Source of the DNA: Paracoccaceae bacterium
Lineage (GTDB): Bacteria > Pseudomonadota > Alphaproteobacteria > Rhodobacterales > Rhodobacteraceae
Assembly: GCA_022448245.1 (NCBI GenBank)
Contig: JAKVCO010000012.1
Location: 47,035-111,034 of the forward strand
DNA: 64,000 nt
Reading direction: 5' to 3'
Under the pieces are notes generated by a model that worked only from the letters and a program-made list of their open reading frames with translations, was not told the origin of the DNA and ran no database searches. Of this stretch, positions 25,867-34,857 are shown one piece after another (position 1 is the first letter of the stretch; every line of letters begins with the position of its first letter). The translations under genes were made by a program, and so were the position numbers.

Positions 25867-27573
25867 TTACTTCTTACATCGCTCGAGCTTCACGCTCATC
25901 CGCTGACCTGCCATGCCATTGTTGCGCATGAAACGTGCCTCGCGCGTAAGCCCGGCGGCACGGTCCCCCTTGGACCATTGCCGGCCGATGCCTTGGTTTT
26001 CTGCTGCGCCCCCGATGCCGACCTTGTTGGCGTCGCCCCCTGCGATGATGCCGAGATAGTGCGTCGCGTTCACCGTTGCCATCATGTCTTGATTTGCGCA
26101 GGCGTGTAGCCTTGCTTGCGCAGTTGCGTCCTGTAGGCGGCCCGCGCCTGTTTCTGCGCTTTGTTGTTGCGAAGCAGATAGGTCATGGAAGCGCCTTCGG
26201 GCCAGGTGCCCGCTTGGATGCGTCTGGCTTTCTCGGCGCGCGCTTGGTCCAGAACGTGCTGAGCGTAGGCCATTTCGCCGGCCGTCATCCTGTTGATGGC
26301 GTCCATCTGCTCGGCCAACTGACGGTCGCACTCTTTCGGATCGGCGCCTTTGGGCAGATCGAAGCAGGGGACATCGTGGCGCCTGACCCTGCGGATGATC
26401 CGGTTCACATGCCCGGTCATCCCTTCCACGCTTTCCGCGATCCGGGCTTTCGGCGACCTGATTAGATCGACGATCATATTTGAGATCATCTTCATCAGAT
26501 CAAAGAGCTGAAGAAGCGCCCGGCCGGCGCGGCCGCCTTTCCGCAACGCCGTCGTGACGCGCGCCACATAGGTCGTGAGGCGGACGTAGAGCGCCGGCGC
26601 CAGTGAAGAACGCGGTGATGGCAAGCAAGATCGCGATCAGCACTTAGGGCAGCAAGTAACCGATCCCGCGTGACACCATGTCCGCGTAGAAGTTCGGCGG
26701 GATCAGCATGATCGTCGACAGCACGGCGGCGCCGAGGTTGCGCAGCACGCTCGTTTTCGCGAGCTCGATCATGCCGGCCGCCCATTCCGGGCTCTTGGCA
26801 ACGAGGTTTTAAAGAAGGCGCCCCAGTTCCTCAAAGCCGGGGATCGAAGAAACCAAATCCGCAAGCGCAGCGAGGCCGTCTTCGAAGCGGTTGACGAAGC
26901 CTTCGGCCAGATCCCGCAGCACGCCGAGTACTTTGTCTCGATTTTCCCAAATCTGTTTGGCCCCTTCAGACACGCTGTCCCATGCGGCGCCCAACTTTTC
27001 GGGGAGATCGGAAATCCACGTCCCGACCGAATCCCAAAACGCAGCCTCATCATCGAGCCACGCCGAGCCGCCCTTCCAGATACCCTCGAAAATCGTCTGA
27101 AAGAGGCCGAGGTATCCGCTTTTCTCCCACTCTTCCCGCCAGGGCAGGAGCGCTTGATTTATGTTTTGAATGAAGGCCGCGATGTCGGCGTTGATTTCCC
27201 GTTCCAGCGCGAGGGGGTCGGCGCCGCCCTGAGGCTCGATGCGCGCAATCAATCCGCCTGCGTGAGGGGCGACCGTCTCGTAGCTCTCAAGATCGGGGCG
27301 GATGTCGTCTGTGACGCTGCCGTCCTCTTGCCCAAATGCTTTGACGCCGCGGGTCTCGCCTCCGGCATCGATCATCTCTCCATCGGTGTACTCGATAATG
27401 AGCGGCTGCTCGGTAACCGGGGTTTGCCAGAGGTCATCATAATGCGCCTCGACGCGGACCTCGGCTGGGGCGTTTTTGCAAGGCTCGCAGACGTTACCTA
27501 CCGGCGCGCTCGATTGAGCGCCGGATTGCGCAGCGCCGCTTGAGAAGCCGCCGGGACTGCCAGGAGATGCCAT
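25867..27573 (-). pseudogene. Tde-like T6SS toxin gene (Ntox15), multiply disrupted
   Basis: Starts MASPGSPGGFSSG at 27573. The frame is open to TAA at 26811, continues in frame as NLVAKSPEWAAGMIELAKTS to a second TAA at 26646, then shifts near 26600 to RLTTYVARVTTALRKGG. A further shift near 26085 leads into the toxin C-terminus (NATHYLG, IIAGGDANKVGIGGA, IGRQW, MSVKLERC). These are Ntox15 features, but the catalytic HxxD reads HYLG. Hydrophobic segments lie around 26640-26760. It is followed directly by the immunity remnant. Two stops, two shifts and an active-site change mark it as dead. Confidence 0.75.
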
Positions 27574-27899
27574 CAGGCAAGGCACCTGTAGAGATCGGCG
27601 AGATCGGAAATCAGCGCATTGCCTGTCTCCGCGCCCGCCAGCCGATGGGCAAGTACCTGAAATTGCGGGTCCTTCCACCAGGAAAGCCCGTGCACCATCG
27701 ACAGTGCCGACAGAACGCGCGCTTGTTCCGGCAGCCGTGTGCGCGGCAGGCTTGAGGCGAGCTGTGTCAGAAACGCGCGGTGCAGTTCTTGCGGGACGGC
27801 ATGCCAGTGCGTCGGCATCAGATCATAGAGCCAGTGGCCAACCGGTTCGACATCCATCGAAAGGAGCGTCTCGAAACGCAAGTCGAGGTCAGCGTTCAT
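27573..27899 (-). CDS. Unknown 108-residue protein of the T6SS effector locus
   Basis: An intact ORF starting at the ATG at 27899. Its TGA overlaps the toxin ATG (TGATG), so it was translationally coupled to the effector and may be an effector chaperone or loading factor. Visible features are LRFETLLSMD, a Trp/His-rich MPTHWHAVPQ, and LSWWKDPQFQVLAHRLAG. The last resembles LGHRFWEDPRFKGFA of the upstream gene, suggesting the two are distant paralogues. No known family was recognised. Confidence 0.55.
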   Translation of the reverse strand: MNADLDLRFETLLSMDVEPVGHWLYDLMPTHWHAVPQELHRAFLTQLASSLPRTRLPEQARVLSALSMVHGLSWWKDPQFQVLAHRLAGAETGNALISDLADLYRCLA

Positions 27900-27908
27900 C
27901 GTGTCGCG

Positions 27909-28271
27909 CTACAGCGCGAGTAGGTATCCCTCCGCCGTCTTCGTCACTTTCCGTGCGCGGGCATCTAGAGGGATCGAGGGGTCCGCCATGGACCCGTTTG
28001 CGAAGCCTTTAAAGCGCGGATCTTCCCAAAAGCGGTGCCCCAGCGCGAGCGCCACAGTCGTCAGCCGTTCGACATCGCGCTCACTTTTGACGCCGAAACC
28101 GGCGGCCCATCTCAAGACATCGGCGATAACTGGCTCAAGATCGCTGGGTGCTGTGCCGATGCACGCGAAGTAGTCTTCAAAACGCGCGTGGTGGCGGAGC
28201 GCGGACTCAACGGTCTACGCGCTCGTCTCTCGATATTCACCGGCTTCGAAGATTTCGCGAGTAATCTTCAT
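27909..28271 (-). pseudogene. Unknown gene of the T6SS effector locus, premature TAG
   Basis: Begins at the ATG at 28271 (MKITREIFEAGEYRETSA) and meets TAG at 28217-28215 after 18 codons. The same frame then stays open for about 100 codons (RFEDYFACIGTAPSDLEPVIADVLRWA onward) to the stop at 27909. Residues near the end, LGHRFWEDPRFKGFA, resemble the next gene. It lies nine bases before that gene. A single C-to-T change in CAG would explain the stop. Confidence 0.6.
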
Positions 28272-28497
28272 ATAAACGCATTCTGTTAATTTGGGCCGCC
28301 GCACGGGGCGCAAGGCCATCAAGACAATGGCGTGAGGATACAAAGCTCCCAAGGCTACGTCACTTCCCTTGTGGTACGGGGTGTCGCGTTGCGTCTTGCT
28401 TGCGACTCCCCTAAGTGGCGCTCAAGCGCGGGCCGGTTCCCGCTCTAAAGGGCTCCGGGCTCCGCCTCATTGGACGGAAACAATAGGAGTCACTTCC

Positions 28498-29673
28498 ATG
28501 ACCAACGTCGTCATCGCATCCGCAGCCCGCACCGCAGTGGGCTCATTCGGCGGCAGCTTTGCCAACACCCCTGCTCACGATCTCGGCGCCGCGGTGCTGG
28601 AAGAGCTCGTCACCCGCGCGGGTGTCGAAAAGGGCGAGGTGAGCGAGACGATCCTCGGTCAGGTGCTCACGGCAGCACAGGGTCAGAACCCGGCGCGCCA
28701 AGCTCACATCAACGCGGGCTTCGCCAAAGAGAGCGCGGCTTGGAGCATTAACCAGGTATGCGGCTCGGGCCTGCGCGCTGTGGCGCTTGCAGCTCAGCAC
28801 ATTCAGCTGGGTGACGCAGACATCGTTGCCGCTGGTGGTCAGGAGAACATGACGCTGTCGCCCCACGCAGCGCACCTGCGCGCCGGCCAAAAGATGGGAG
28901 ATATGAAGTACATCGACACGATGATCCGCGACGGTCTGTGGGATGCCTTCAACGGCTACCACATGGGTCAGACAGCCGAGAACGTGGCCGACCAGTGGCA
29001 AATCACCCGCGATATGCAAGACGAGTTCGCGCTGGCCTCCCAGAACAAGGCCGAAGCGGCTCAGAACGCGGGCAAGTTCGACGACGAAGTTATGGCGTTC
29101 ACGGTGAAGACGCGCAAAGGCGACATCGTCGTCGATAAGGACGAATACATCCGCCACGGCGCAACGATCGAGGGCATGCAGAAACTGCGCCCGGCGTTTG
29201 CCAAAGAAGGCTCTGTGACGGCGGCCAACGCCTCCGGCCTCAACGACGGCGCGGCAGGCGCTCTGCTGATGAGCGCAGCTGATGCCGAAAAGCGCGGCAT
29301 CGAGCCGCTCGCCCGCATCGCGTCCTACGCGACGGCTGGCCTCGATCCGTCGATCATGGGCGTGGGCCCGATCTACGCATCGCGCAAAGCCCTCGATAAA
29401 GCGGGTTGGAGTGTTGATGACCTCGACCTCGTCGAAGCCAACGAAGCCTTCGCCGCACAGGCCTGCGCCGTGAACAAAGACATGGGCTGGGATCCGTCAA
29501 TCGTGAACGTGAACGGCGGCGCTATCGCCATCGGTCACCCAATCGGTGCCTCCGGCGCGCGTATCCTCAATACGCTACTCTTCGAGATGAAGCGCCGCGA
29601 TGCCAAGAAAGGCCTCGCTACGCTCTGCATCGGTGGTGGCATGGGCGTTGCCATGTGCCTCGAGCGCGACTGA
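28498..29673 (+). CDS. phaA: Acetyl-CoA C-acetyltransferase (beta-ketothiolase)
   Basis: A 391-residue thiolase starting at the ATG at 28498 behind TAGGAG. The acylated cysteine is in [11 protein letters not shown], the second active-site region is [19 protein letters not shown], and [10 protein letters not shown] carries the proton-transfer cysteine. It condenses two acetyl-CoA to acetoacetyl-CoA. Immediately upstream of phaB, it supplies poly-3-hydroxybutyrate synthesis and the entry to the ethylmalonyl-CoA pathway. It is preceded by about 225 bases of intergenic DNA. Confidence 0.95.
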   Translation: MTNVVIASAARTAVGSFGGSFANTPAHDLGAAVLEELVTRAGVEKGEVSETILGQVLTAAQGQNPARQAHINAGFAKESAAWSINQVCGSGLRAVALAAQHIQLGDADIVAAGGQENMTLSPHAAHLRAGQKMGDMKYIDTMIRDGLWDAFNGYHMGQTAENVADQWQITRDMQDEFALASQNKAEAAQNAGKFDDEVMAFTVKTRKGDIVVDKDEYIRHGATIEGMQKLRPAFAKEGSVTAANASGLNDGAAGALLMSAADAEKRGIEPLARIASYATAGLDPSIMGVGPIYASRKALDKAGWSVDDLDLVEANEAFAAQACAVNKDMGWDPSIVNVNGGAIAIGHPIGASGARILNTLLFEMKRRDAKKGLATLCIGGGMGVAMCLERD

Positions 29674-29800
29674 TCTTTCAGGGCGGGCAGGAAATCTGCC
29701 CGTCAGCCGCCACGTAAAGAAAAATTCATGACGCAACAATATTGCGCATAAACCTCCCAACAGGTAACGACATTTCAAACTCAAGTCCTGGAGGAATCCA

Positions 29801-30523
29801 ATGTCTCGCATAGCACTCGTCACCGGCGGAAGCCGCGGTATCGGCGCTGCAATTTCCAAAGAGCTCAAGGCACAAGGCTACGCCGTCGCCGCGACCTACG
29901 CTGGTAACGATGAAGCCGCTGCGGCCTTCACCGCCGAAACCGGCATCAAAACCTACAAGTGGAACGTCGCAGATTACGAGAGCTCTGCCGCTGGTATCGC
30001 GCAGGTCGAAGCTGACCTCGGCCCGATCGACACCGTTGTGGCCAACGCAGGCATCACGCGCGATGCGCCGTTCCACAAGATGACGCCGCAGAATTGGCAC
30101 GAGGTTATCGACACGAACCTCACGGGCGTTTTCAACACGATCCACCCTGTCTGGCCCGGCATGCGCGAGCGTAAGTTCGGCCGCGTGATTGTGATCTCCT
30201 CGATCAATGGCCAGAAGGGCCAGTTCGGTCAGGTGAACTACGCCGCCACGAAAGCGGGCGATCTGGGCATCGTAAAGTCGCTGGCTCAGGAAGGTGCACG
30301 CGCTGGCATCACCGCAAACGCTGTCTGCCCCGGCTACATCGCCACCGAAATGGTGATGTCCATCGACGAGGCCATCCGCGACAAGATCGTGGCAGGTATA
30401 CCTGCCGGCCGCTTGGGTGAGCCTGAAGAGATCGCCAAATGTGTGGCCTTCCTCGCGGCAGAGGACTCCGGCTTTATCAACGGCTCCACGATCTCCGCCA
30501 ACGGCGCGCAGTTCTTCGTGTAA
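29801..30523 (+). CDS. phaB: Acetoacetyl-CoA reductase
   Basis: A 240-residue short-chain dehydrogenase. The NADP-binding motif is TGGSRGIG (residues 8-15), NAG follows in VVANAGITRD, and the catalytic Ser/Tyr/Lys are in ISSINGQKGQFGQVNYAATKAG. This motif is diagnostic for PhaB. It reduces acetoacetyl-CoA to (R)-3-hydroxybutyryl-CoA. It is cotranscribed with phaA (127-base gap) and followed by a strong hairpin. Confidence 0.94.
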   Translation: MSRIALVTGGSRGIGAAISKELKAQGYAVAATYAGNDEAAAAFTAETGIKTYKWNVADYESSAAGIAQVEADLGPIDTVVANAGITRDAPFHKMTPQNWHEVIDTNLTGVFNTIHPVWPGMRERKFGRVIVISSINGQKGQFGQVNYAATKAGDLGIVKSLAQEGARAGITANAVCPGYIATEMVMSIDEAIRDKIVAGIPAGRLGEPEEIAKCVAFLAAEDSGFINGSTISANGAQFFV

Positions 30524-30533
30524 GCAAAGAAAA

Positions 30534-30560
30534 GGGCCGCTCCGACATGCGGAGCGGCCC
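30534..30560 (+). terminator. Terminator of the phaAB operon
   Basis: A perfect 11-base-pair stem (GGGCCGCTCCG at 30534-30544 with CGGAGCGGCCC at 30550-30560) and a five-base loop, ten bases after the phaB stop. The A run before it and the short T-containing tail suggest a bidirectional terminator shared with the small gene on the other strand. Confidence 0.8.
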
Positions 30561-30583
30561 ATTCTGTTCGGTCACGCGGCTAC

Positions 30584-30736
30584 TTAGGCCGTAGCTGAGG
30601 CGACCGGAGCAGCTTTGGGGCTCGCTGTGAAAGCGGAGCCAATCCAGGAAAAGATCTCTCTGAAAACGGCGCCGCGTTCGGCGTGTGCGCGGGCTTGTGC
30701 TTCACGGTGTGCGGTGGACGTAGCGACTTCAAACAT
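30584..30736 (-). CDS. Small 50-residue protein
   Basis: Read directly from the minus strand: the ATG at 30736 lies five bases after a perfect AGGAGG. The protein begins MFEVATSTAHREAQARAHAE and continues with RGAVFREIFSWIGSAF and an Ala/Pro-rich tail. It has an N-terminal charged helix followed by a short amphipathic helix. The strong ribosome site and position between two transcription units support it as real. No family was assigned. Confidence 0.65.
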   Translation of the reverse strand: MFEVATSTAHREAQARAHAERGAVFREIFSWIGSAFTASPKAAPVASATA

Positions 30737-30845
30737 CGGGGCCTCCTAAAAGGTGTTGCGTTTCGTTGACCCTTAGATGGGGTAAAATCGGGTTCGCAAC
30801 AAACGAGACTTGTTCGCCATTCAGTTAAGATATACTTGAGTGTGT

Positions 30846-31781
30846 ATGTCTGATCGTCTTCCCCCACTCACTGCCCTCCGCGCCTTTGAAGCGGCCGCAC
30901 GACATATGTCTTTTGCCAAGGCCGCTGACGAGCTGAACGTCACGCCAGCGGCATTATCATTTCAAATCAAAAGCTTGGAGGAGCACTTGGGTGAGCCTGT
31001 GTTCCGGAGGCTCAACCGCGCGGTGGAGCTGACAGAGGCAGGGCGCACCCTCGCACCAGGGTGTAGCGATGGTTTTGCTGCGCTTCAGGGTGCTTGGCGC
31101 GCCGTGCGGCGCCTTACAGATCAATCTAATCTTACCGTAACAGCAGGCCCAGCGTTCACAGCCAAATGGCTTGCGCCGCGGCTCTTTGAGTTCGCGCAAG
31201 CCCACCCTGAGATCGAGCTTCGCTTCTCCGCATCGCTCAGAAAGATGGATTTCAACCGGGATGCCGTGGACGTAGCGATCCGCTTTGGCGTGCATAAGGA
31301 CGAGATGGGGCTTTATACGCTGCCTCTTGCCCGGGAATGGGTGACGCCAGTGATGTTGCCTGAGATGGCGGCAACGTACCCGACGCCAGAGGCGCTTCGT
31401 GAGGCGCCGCTTATCACGGATCAATCCATCATGTTTCTTGACCCAAGCCCCAGTTGGGCTGCGTGGTTCCGCACGATGGGTGTGGAGCCGCCTGAGGTTC
31501 ACGGGCCGCAGTTCAGTCAGGCCGACCACGCGGTGGACGCCGCACTGGCCGGGGTAGGGGTCGTGCTGGGACGCCGTGCGCTTTGCATCAAGGACATTCA
31601 TGAGGGGCGTCTCGTGGCGCCCTATAAGGTGGCCCTCAACACAGGTGCGCGGTTCCGCTTCATCTGTCCGAAAGGCCTCGAGAACCGCCCCCAGATCAAA
31701 GCCTTCCGGGAGTGGATCCTCGCGGAAATCGAAAGGACCCGCGCGCTCGCCGAAGGGTTCGACGTGCGAGACATCGCATGA
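30846..31781 (+). CDS. LysR-family regulator (GcvA-like)
   Basis: A 311-residue protein from the ATG at 30846; a GTG six bases upstream is possible. The winged helix at residues 5-65 has LTALRAFEAAARHMSFAKAADELNVTPAALSFQIKSLE, the GcvA-like form, and the effector domain includes TVTAGPAFTAKWLAPRL. It is coupled by ATGA to the DMT transporter gene, so it may regulate that exporter or sense its substrate. No ligand can be assigned. Confidence 0.88.
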   Translation: MSDRLPPLTALRAFEAAARHMSFAKAADELNVTPAALSFQIKSLEEHLGEPVFRRLNRAVELTEAGRTLAPGCSDGFAALQGAWRAVRRLTDQSNLTVTAGPAFTAKWLAPRLFEFAQAHPEIELRFSASLRKMDFNRDAVDVAIRFGVHKDEMGLYTLPLAREWVTPVMLPEMAATYPTPEALREAPLITDQSIMFLDPSPSWAAWFRTMGVEPPEVHGPQFSQADHAVDAALAGVGVVLGRRALCIKDIHEGRLVAPYKVALNTGARFRFICPKGLENRPQIKAFREWILAEIERTRALAEGFDVRDIA

Positions 31782-32626
31782 ACGCCACGGCTTGGGGCGC
31801 GCTCGCGATTGCGCTTTGGTCCTTGCTGGCTCTCTTCACGGTGGGCGCGGCGCCGGTCCCGCCGCTGCAGCTGAATGCCATGTGTTTTACGATTGGCGGG
31901 CTGACGGGCGCCATATGGTTGACCGCCACGGGCGGCTGGTCGGCCCTGCGCGATGTGCCCGTGGCGGCCTATGTCCTCGGGATCGTGGGCCTTGCCGGAT
32001 ATCATCTACTTTACTTCTCAGCCTTGCGCGCGGCACCTGCGGCTGAGGCAGGCCTCATCGCTTATCTGTGGCCTCTGCTCATCGTCTTGTTTTCAGGTCT
32101 TCTGCCGGGGGAGCGGCTGCGGTTTGGTCACTTGATCGGAGGCCTTTTGGGCTTTCTCGGCGCGGCGAGCCTGATTGGTACGGGCCTTTCTGGGGGGACT
32201 GAGGCTTTGCCCGGCTACCTCTTGGCGCTGGCCTGCGCGCTGACATGGTCGGGCTATTCGGTTCTGTCACGCCGCTTCAAGGATGTGCAGACGGGGGCCG
32301 TGACCGTGTTCTGTCTAGCCACAGCGGCCCTATCGGCCCTTGGTCACATCGTGTTTGAAGCCAGTGTCGTCCCGCCCGATGCCACCACGTGGGCTGCTAT
32401 CGCCGCACTCGGCCTAGGGCCTGTCGGCCTAGCATTCTTTGTCTGGGACATTGGGGTGAAGCGAGGCGATATCAAGCTCTTGGGCGTGTTCAGCTACGCT
32501 GCGCCGGTCTTGTCTACACTTGTTTTGATTGGTGCAGGCCTCGCCACACCGACGCTGGCGCTTCTGGTGGCCACGGCCCTGATCACAAGCGGGGCCGTGG
32601 TCGCCGCGCGAGCGTCTAGTTCGTAA
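31778..32626 (+). CDS. DMT-superfamily (EamA/YddG-like) exporter
   Basis: A 282-residue membrane protein with ten hydrophobic helices in two EamA repeats. Markers are WGALAIALWSLLALFT at the start, YHLLYFSALRAAPAAEAGLIAYLWPLLIVLFS in the first repeat and YAAPVLSTLVLI in the second. The pattern resembles the aromatic amino acid exporter YddG. Its start overlaps the LysR stop (ATGA). The substrate is inferred only from family resemblance. Confidence 0.82.
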   Translation: MNATAWGALAIALWSLLALFTVGAAPVPPLQLNAMCFTIGGLTGAIWLTATGGWSALRDVPVAAYVLGIVGLAGYHLLYFSALRAAPAAEAGLIAYLWPLLIVLFSGLLPGERLRFGHLIGGLLGFLGAASLIGTGLSGGTEALPGYLLALACALTWSGYSVLSRRFKDVQTGAVTVFCLATAALSALGHIVFEASVVPPDATTWAAIAALGLGPVGLAFFVWDIGVKRGDIKLLGVFSYAAPVLSTLVLIGAGLATPTLALLVATALITSGAVVAARASSS

Positions 32627-32780
32627 GTCGCTCGATCTCCTGCTTGAGCTGGAGCTTTTGCTTTTTCAGTCTTTTGACTTCGAGGTCATCCACCCCGGGG
32701 GCTCGCTGGGCCGTTTCGACCTGGGCAGAGAGAGTTTCATGTTTGCGCTTCAGTTCCGTCAGGTGGGAATTCAAGCTCAT
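32616..32780 (-). CDS. YdcH/DUF465 small protein
   Basis: A 54-residue protein from the ATG at 32780, with AAGGAGG ahead. It is a single coiled-coil hairpin: SLNSHLTELKRKHETLSAQV, then LEVKRLKKQKLQLKQEIERL. DUF465 proteins are common in Proteobacteria and have no settled function. Convergent with the DMT exporter gene, overlapping by 11 bases. Confidence 0.85.
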   Translation of the reverse strand: MSLNSHLTELKRKHETLSAQVETAQRAPGVDDLEVKRLKKQKLQLKQEIERLTN

Positions 32781-32884
32781 GTAGATCCTCCTTATGGTGC
32801 GTGCCTCTGATGACAGCACGTTTGACCGCGTCTGTCACGCTGCAGGCGCGAACGCATGGTGACCTCTAGGGTGTTGCTGAAACG

Positions 32885-33610
32885 TTAATCAGCAAAGCCT
32901 AGTGCGGCGCCATTCTGGAGAATACCCTCAAATTCAGAGGTATAATCGGGATGGTCCCCTTCGTGCTGCGCCGCCGCATGGATGGTTTTCGGGGCATGCA
33001 ATTTAAATGGCGTGCGTGAATCCTTGCGAGCGCGCAGCAAGATCAGGTGCGCGGCGCGTCCCACACGGGCCTGTAGTGGCAACACCTCAACCGCGCCGAA
33101 GCCGACGGGCATCGCTTTCAGCAGATCCGGTAGACGTTCCGCCCTGTGGATCACAGTGAGGTGCCCCTTGGGCCTTAGCCGTTTCAGCGCTACGTCGAAC
33201 CAAGTGGACAGAGGCGTCTCCTCAGCCCGCGCGGCTTGCCGGTCCGCATTGGGCGCAGCGGCCCCTTTGGTCGGGTCAAAGTAGGGCGGGTTGAACATCA
33301 CGTGGTGGAATTGCTTTTGGCGCAGATCAGCGGGCAGGGTGGCAAGGTCTGCCTCAACCACCTCAAGCCCGTTTTCGCGCGCGAGCGCCGCGTAGGCCTG
33401 TTGCCTTTCAACCCCGGTGACCGAAGCTCCCGTCCGCGCCGCCAAACACAGCGCGGCCACCCCGACACCGCATCCAAGCTCCATCACAGTCTCTGACGCC
33501 TTCGCAGGGCAAGCCGCCGCCAAGAAAACGGCATCAACGCCCGCGCGGTACCCGTCTTGAGGTTGCGAGACGACGACGCGGCCGCCGAGAAAGGCATCTT
33601 TACTGACCAA
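32885..33610 (-). CDS. tRNA1(Val) A37 N6-methyltransferase-like (TrmN6 family)
   Basis: A 241-residue SAM-dependent methyltransferase. Motif I is VMELGCGVGVAALCLA, the catalytic motif is FNPPYFDP, typical of N6-adenine methyltransferases, and an N-terminal FLGGRVVVSQPQDGYRAGVDAVFLAA is typical of TrmN6/YfiC. The start appears to be TTG at 33610 and overlaps the DUF2007 gene by 11 bases, so translation is probably coupled. Confidence 0.85.
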   Translation of the reverse strand: MVSKDAFLGGRVVVSQPQDGYRAGVDAVFLAAACPAKASETVMELGCGVGVAALCLAARTGASVTGVERQQAYAALARENGLEVVEADLATLPADLRQKQFHHVMFNPPYFDPTKGAAAPNADRQAARAEETPLSTWFDVALKRLRPKGHLTVIHRAERLPDLLKAMPVGFGAVEVLPLQARVGRAAHLILLRARKDSRTPFKLHAPKTIHAAAQHEGDHPDYTSEFEGILQNGAALGFAD

Positions 33611-33815
33611 GGTCGATATCGTTGTCGCGCAGTATCGCCTGAGCCATGAAGAAATCTCGGTCCGCGACCATCATGCGGCGTGGCAATATGCCTATGGATC
33701 CTTCAAGCACGCTCATGTTTGCGTCCATGGTGAAAACCGCTATGTCCTCTCCTTGAAGGAGTGCCTGTGCGAAGGCGATGACAGTCGGGTCGTTGGTGCG
33801 CAGGATTTCTCTCAT
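33600..33815 (-). CDS. DUF2007 protein
   Basis: A 71-residue protein from the ATG at 33815: MREILRTNDPTVIAFAQALL, then DANMSVLEGSIGILPRRMMVAD, the DUF2007 consensus. The family may fold like a small signal-binding or PII-like domain; the role is unknown. It is divergent from the polyprenyl synthase gene with under 50 bases between starts. Confidence 0.87.
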   Translation of the reverse strand: MREILRTNDPTVIAFAQALLQGEDIAVFTMDANMSVLEGSIGILPRRMMVADRDFFMAQAILRDNDIDLGQ

Positions 33816-33861
33816 ATCCCCTGAGGTAAGCGCCCCGACCCGCGCTGTCGAGATGAAGAAC

Positions 33862-34857
33862 ATGAGCTTGGATCACGCTGCGACAAAACCCCATGAGCGG
33901 ATGGCGAACGCCCTAGCGGGCGATCTGGACGCTGTGAACACGCTGATCCGGGAACGGATGGCCTCGAAGCACGCGCCTCGCATCCCGGAAGTCACCGCGC
34001 ATCTGGTCGAAGCGGGCGGCAAACGCCTGCGCCCCATGCTCACGCTCGCCTCGGCGCGGCTGTGTGGCTACGAGGGGCCCTATCACGTGCATTTGGCCGC
34101 GACGGTGGAGTTCATCCACACCGCGACGCTGCTCCACGATGATGTCGTTGATGAGAGCAAGCAGCGCCGCGGGCGGCCCACGGCGAACCTGCTTTGGGAT
34201 AACCAGTCGAGCGTGCTTGTCGGTGACTACCTGTTCGCGCGGTCCTTCCAGTTGATGGTGGAGACGGGTTCGCTTCGCGTGCTCGATATCTTGTCGAACG
34301 CAGCGGCGACCATTGCCGAGGGTGAGGTTTTGCAGCTGTCCGTGGCCGAGAACACCGCCACGACCGAGGACACCTACATCCAGGTGGTCCGCGGCAAGAC
34401 GGCGGCTCTCTTCTCCGCAGCCACGGAAGTAGGCGGCGTGATCGCGGGTCAGCCGGATGACGTGGTCAAAGGTCTCTTTGACTACGGAGACGCGCTGGGG
34501 ATCGCCTTCCAGATGGTGGACGACCTGCTGGACTATGGCGGGACGGGCGGTGATATCGGCAAGAACATCGGGGATGATTTCCGGGAGCGGAAACTGACCC
34601 TCCCGGTGATCCGGACGATCGCAGCCGGTGAAGATCGCGCCTTTTGGGAGCGCACCATCGGCAAGGGCGATCAGCGCGACGGTGACCTGGAAGAAGCGAT
34701 GGCGCAGATGGCGCGTTGCGGCGCGCTCGAGAGCACGCGCGAGACGGCATTGAGCTATGCCGCTTCGGCCAAAACAGCTCTCGACGCTGCACCCGATCAT
34801 CCACTCAAGGAGATGCTCACTGATCTCGCGGACTACGTCGTCGCCCGCGTCATTTGA
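33862..34857 (+). CDS. Long-chain polyprenyl diphosphate synthase (ubiquinone side chain)
   Basis: A 331-residue trans-prenyltransferase. The first aspartate-rich motif is LLHDDVVDESKQRRG, the second is FQMVDDLLDYGG, and GGKRLRPML is the allylic substrate site. It builds the octaprenyl-to-decaprenyl chain of ubiquinone from FPP and IPP. The ATG at 33862 is chosen; one at 33853 is possible. It converges on the ispE-like gene, with the ends overlapping by eight bases. Confidence 0.9.
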   Translation: MSLDHAATKPHERMANALAGDLDAVNTLIRERMASKHAPRIPEVTAHLVEAGGKRLRPMLTLASARLCGYEGPYHVHLAATVEFIHTATLLHDDVVDESKQRRGRPTANLLWDNQSSVLVGDYLFARSFQLMVETGSLRVLDILSNAAATIAEGEVLQLSVAENTATTEDTYIQVVRGKTAALFSAATEVGGVIAGQPDDVVKGLFDYGDALGIAFQMVDDLLDYGGTGGDIGKNIGDDFRERKLTLPVIRTIAAGEDRAFWERTIGKGDQRDGDLEEAMAQMARCGALESTRETALSYAASAKTALDAAPDHPLKEMLTDLADYVVARVI

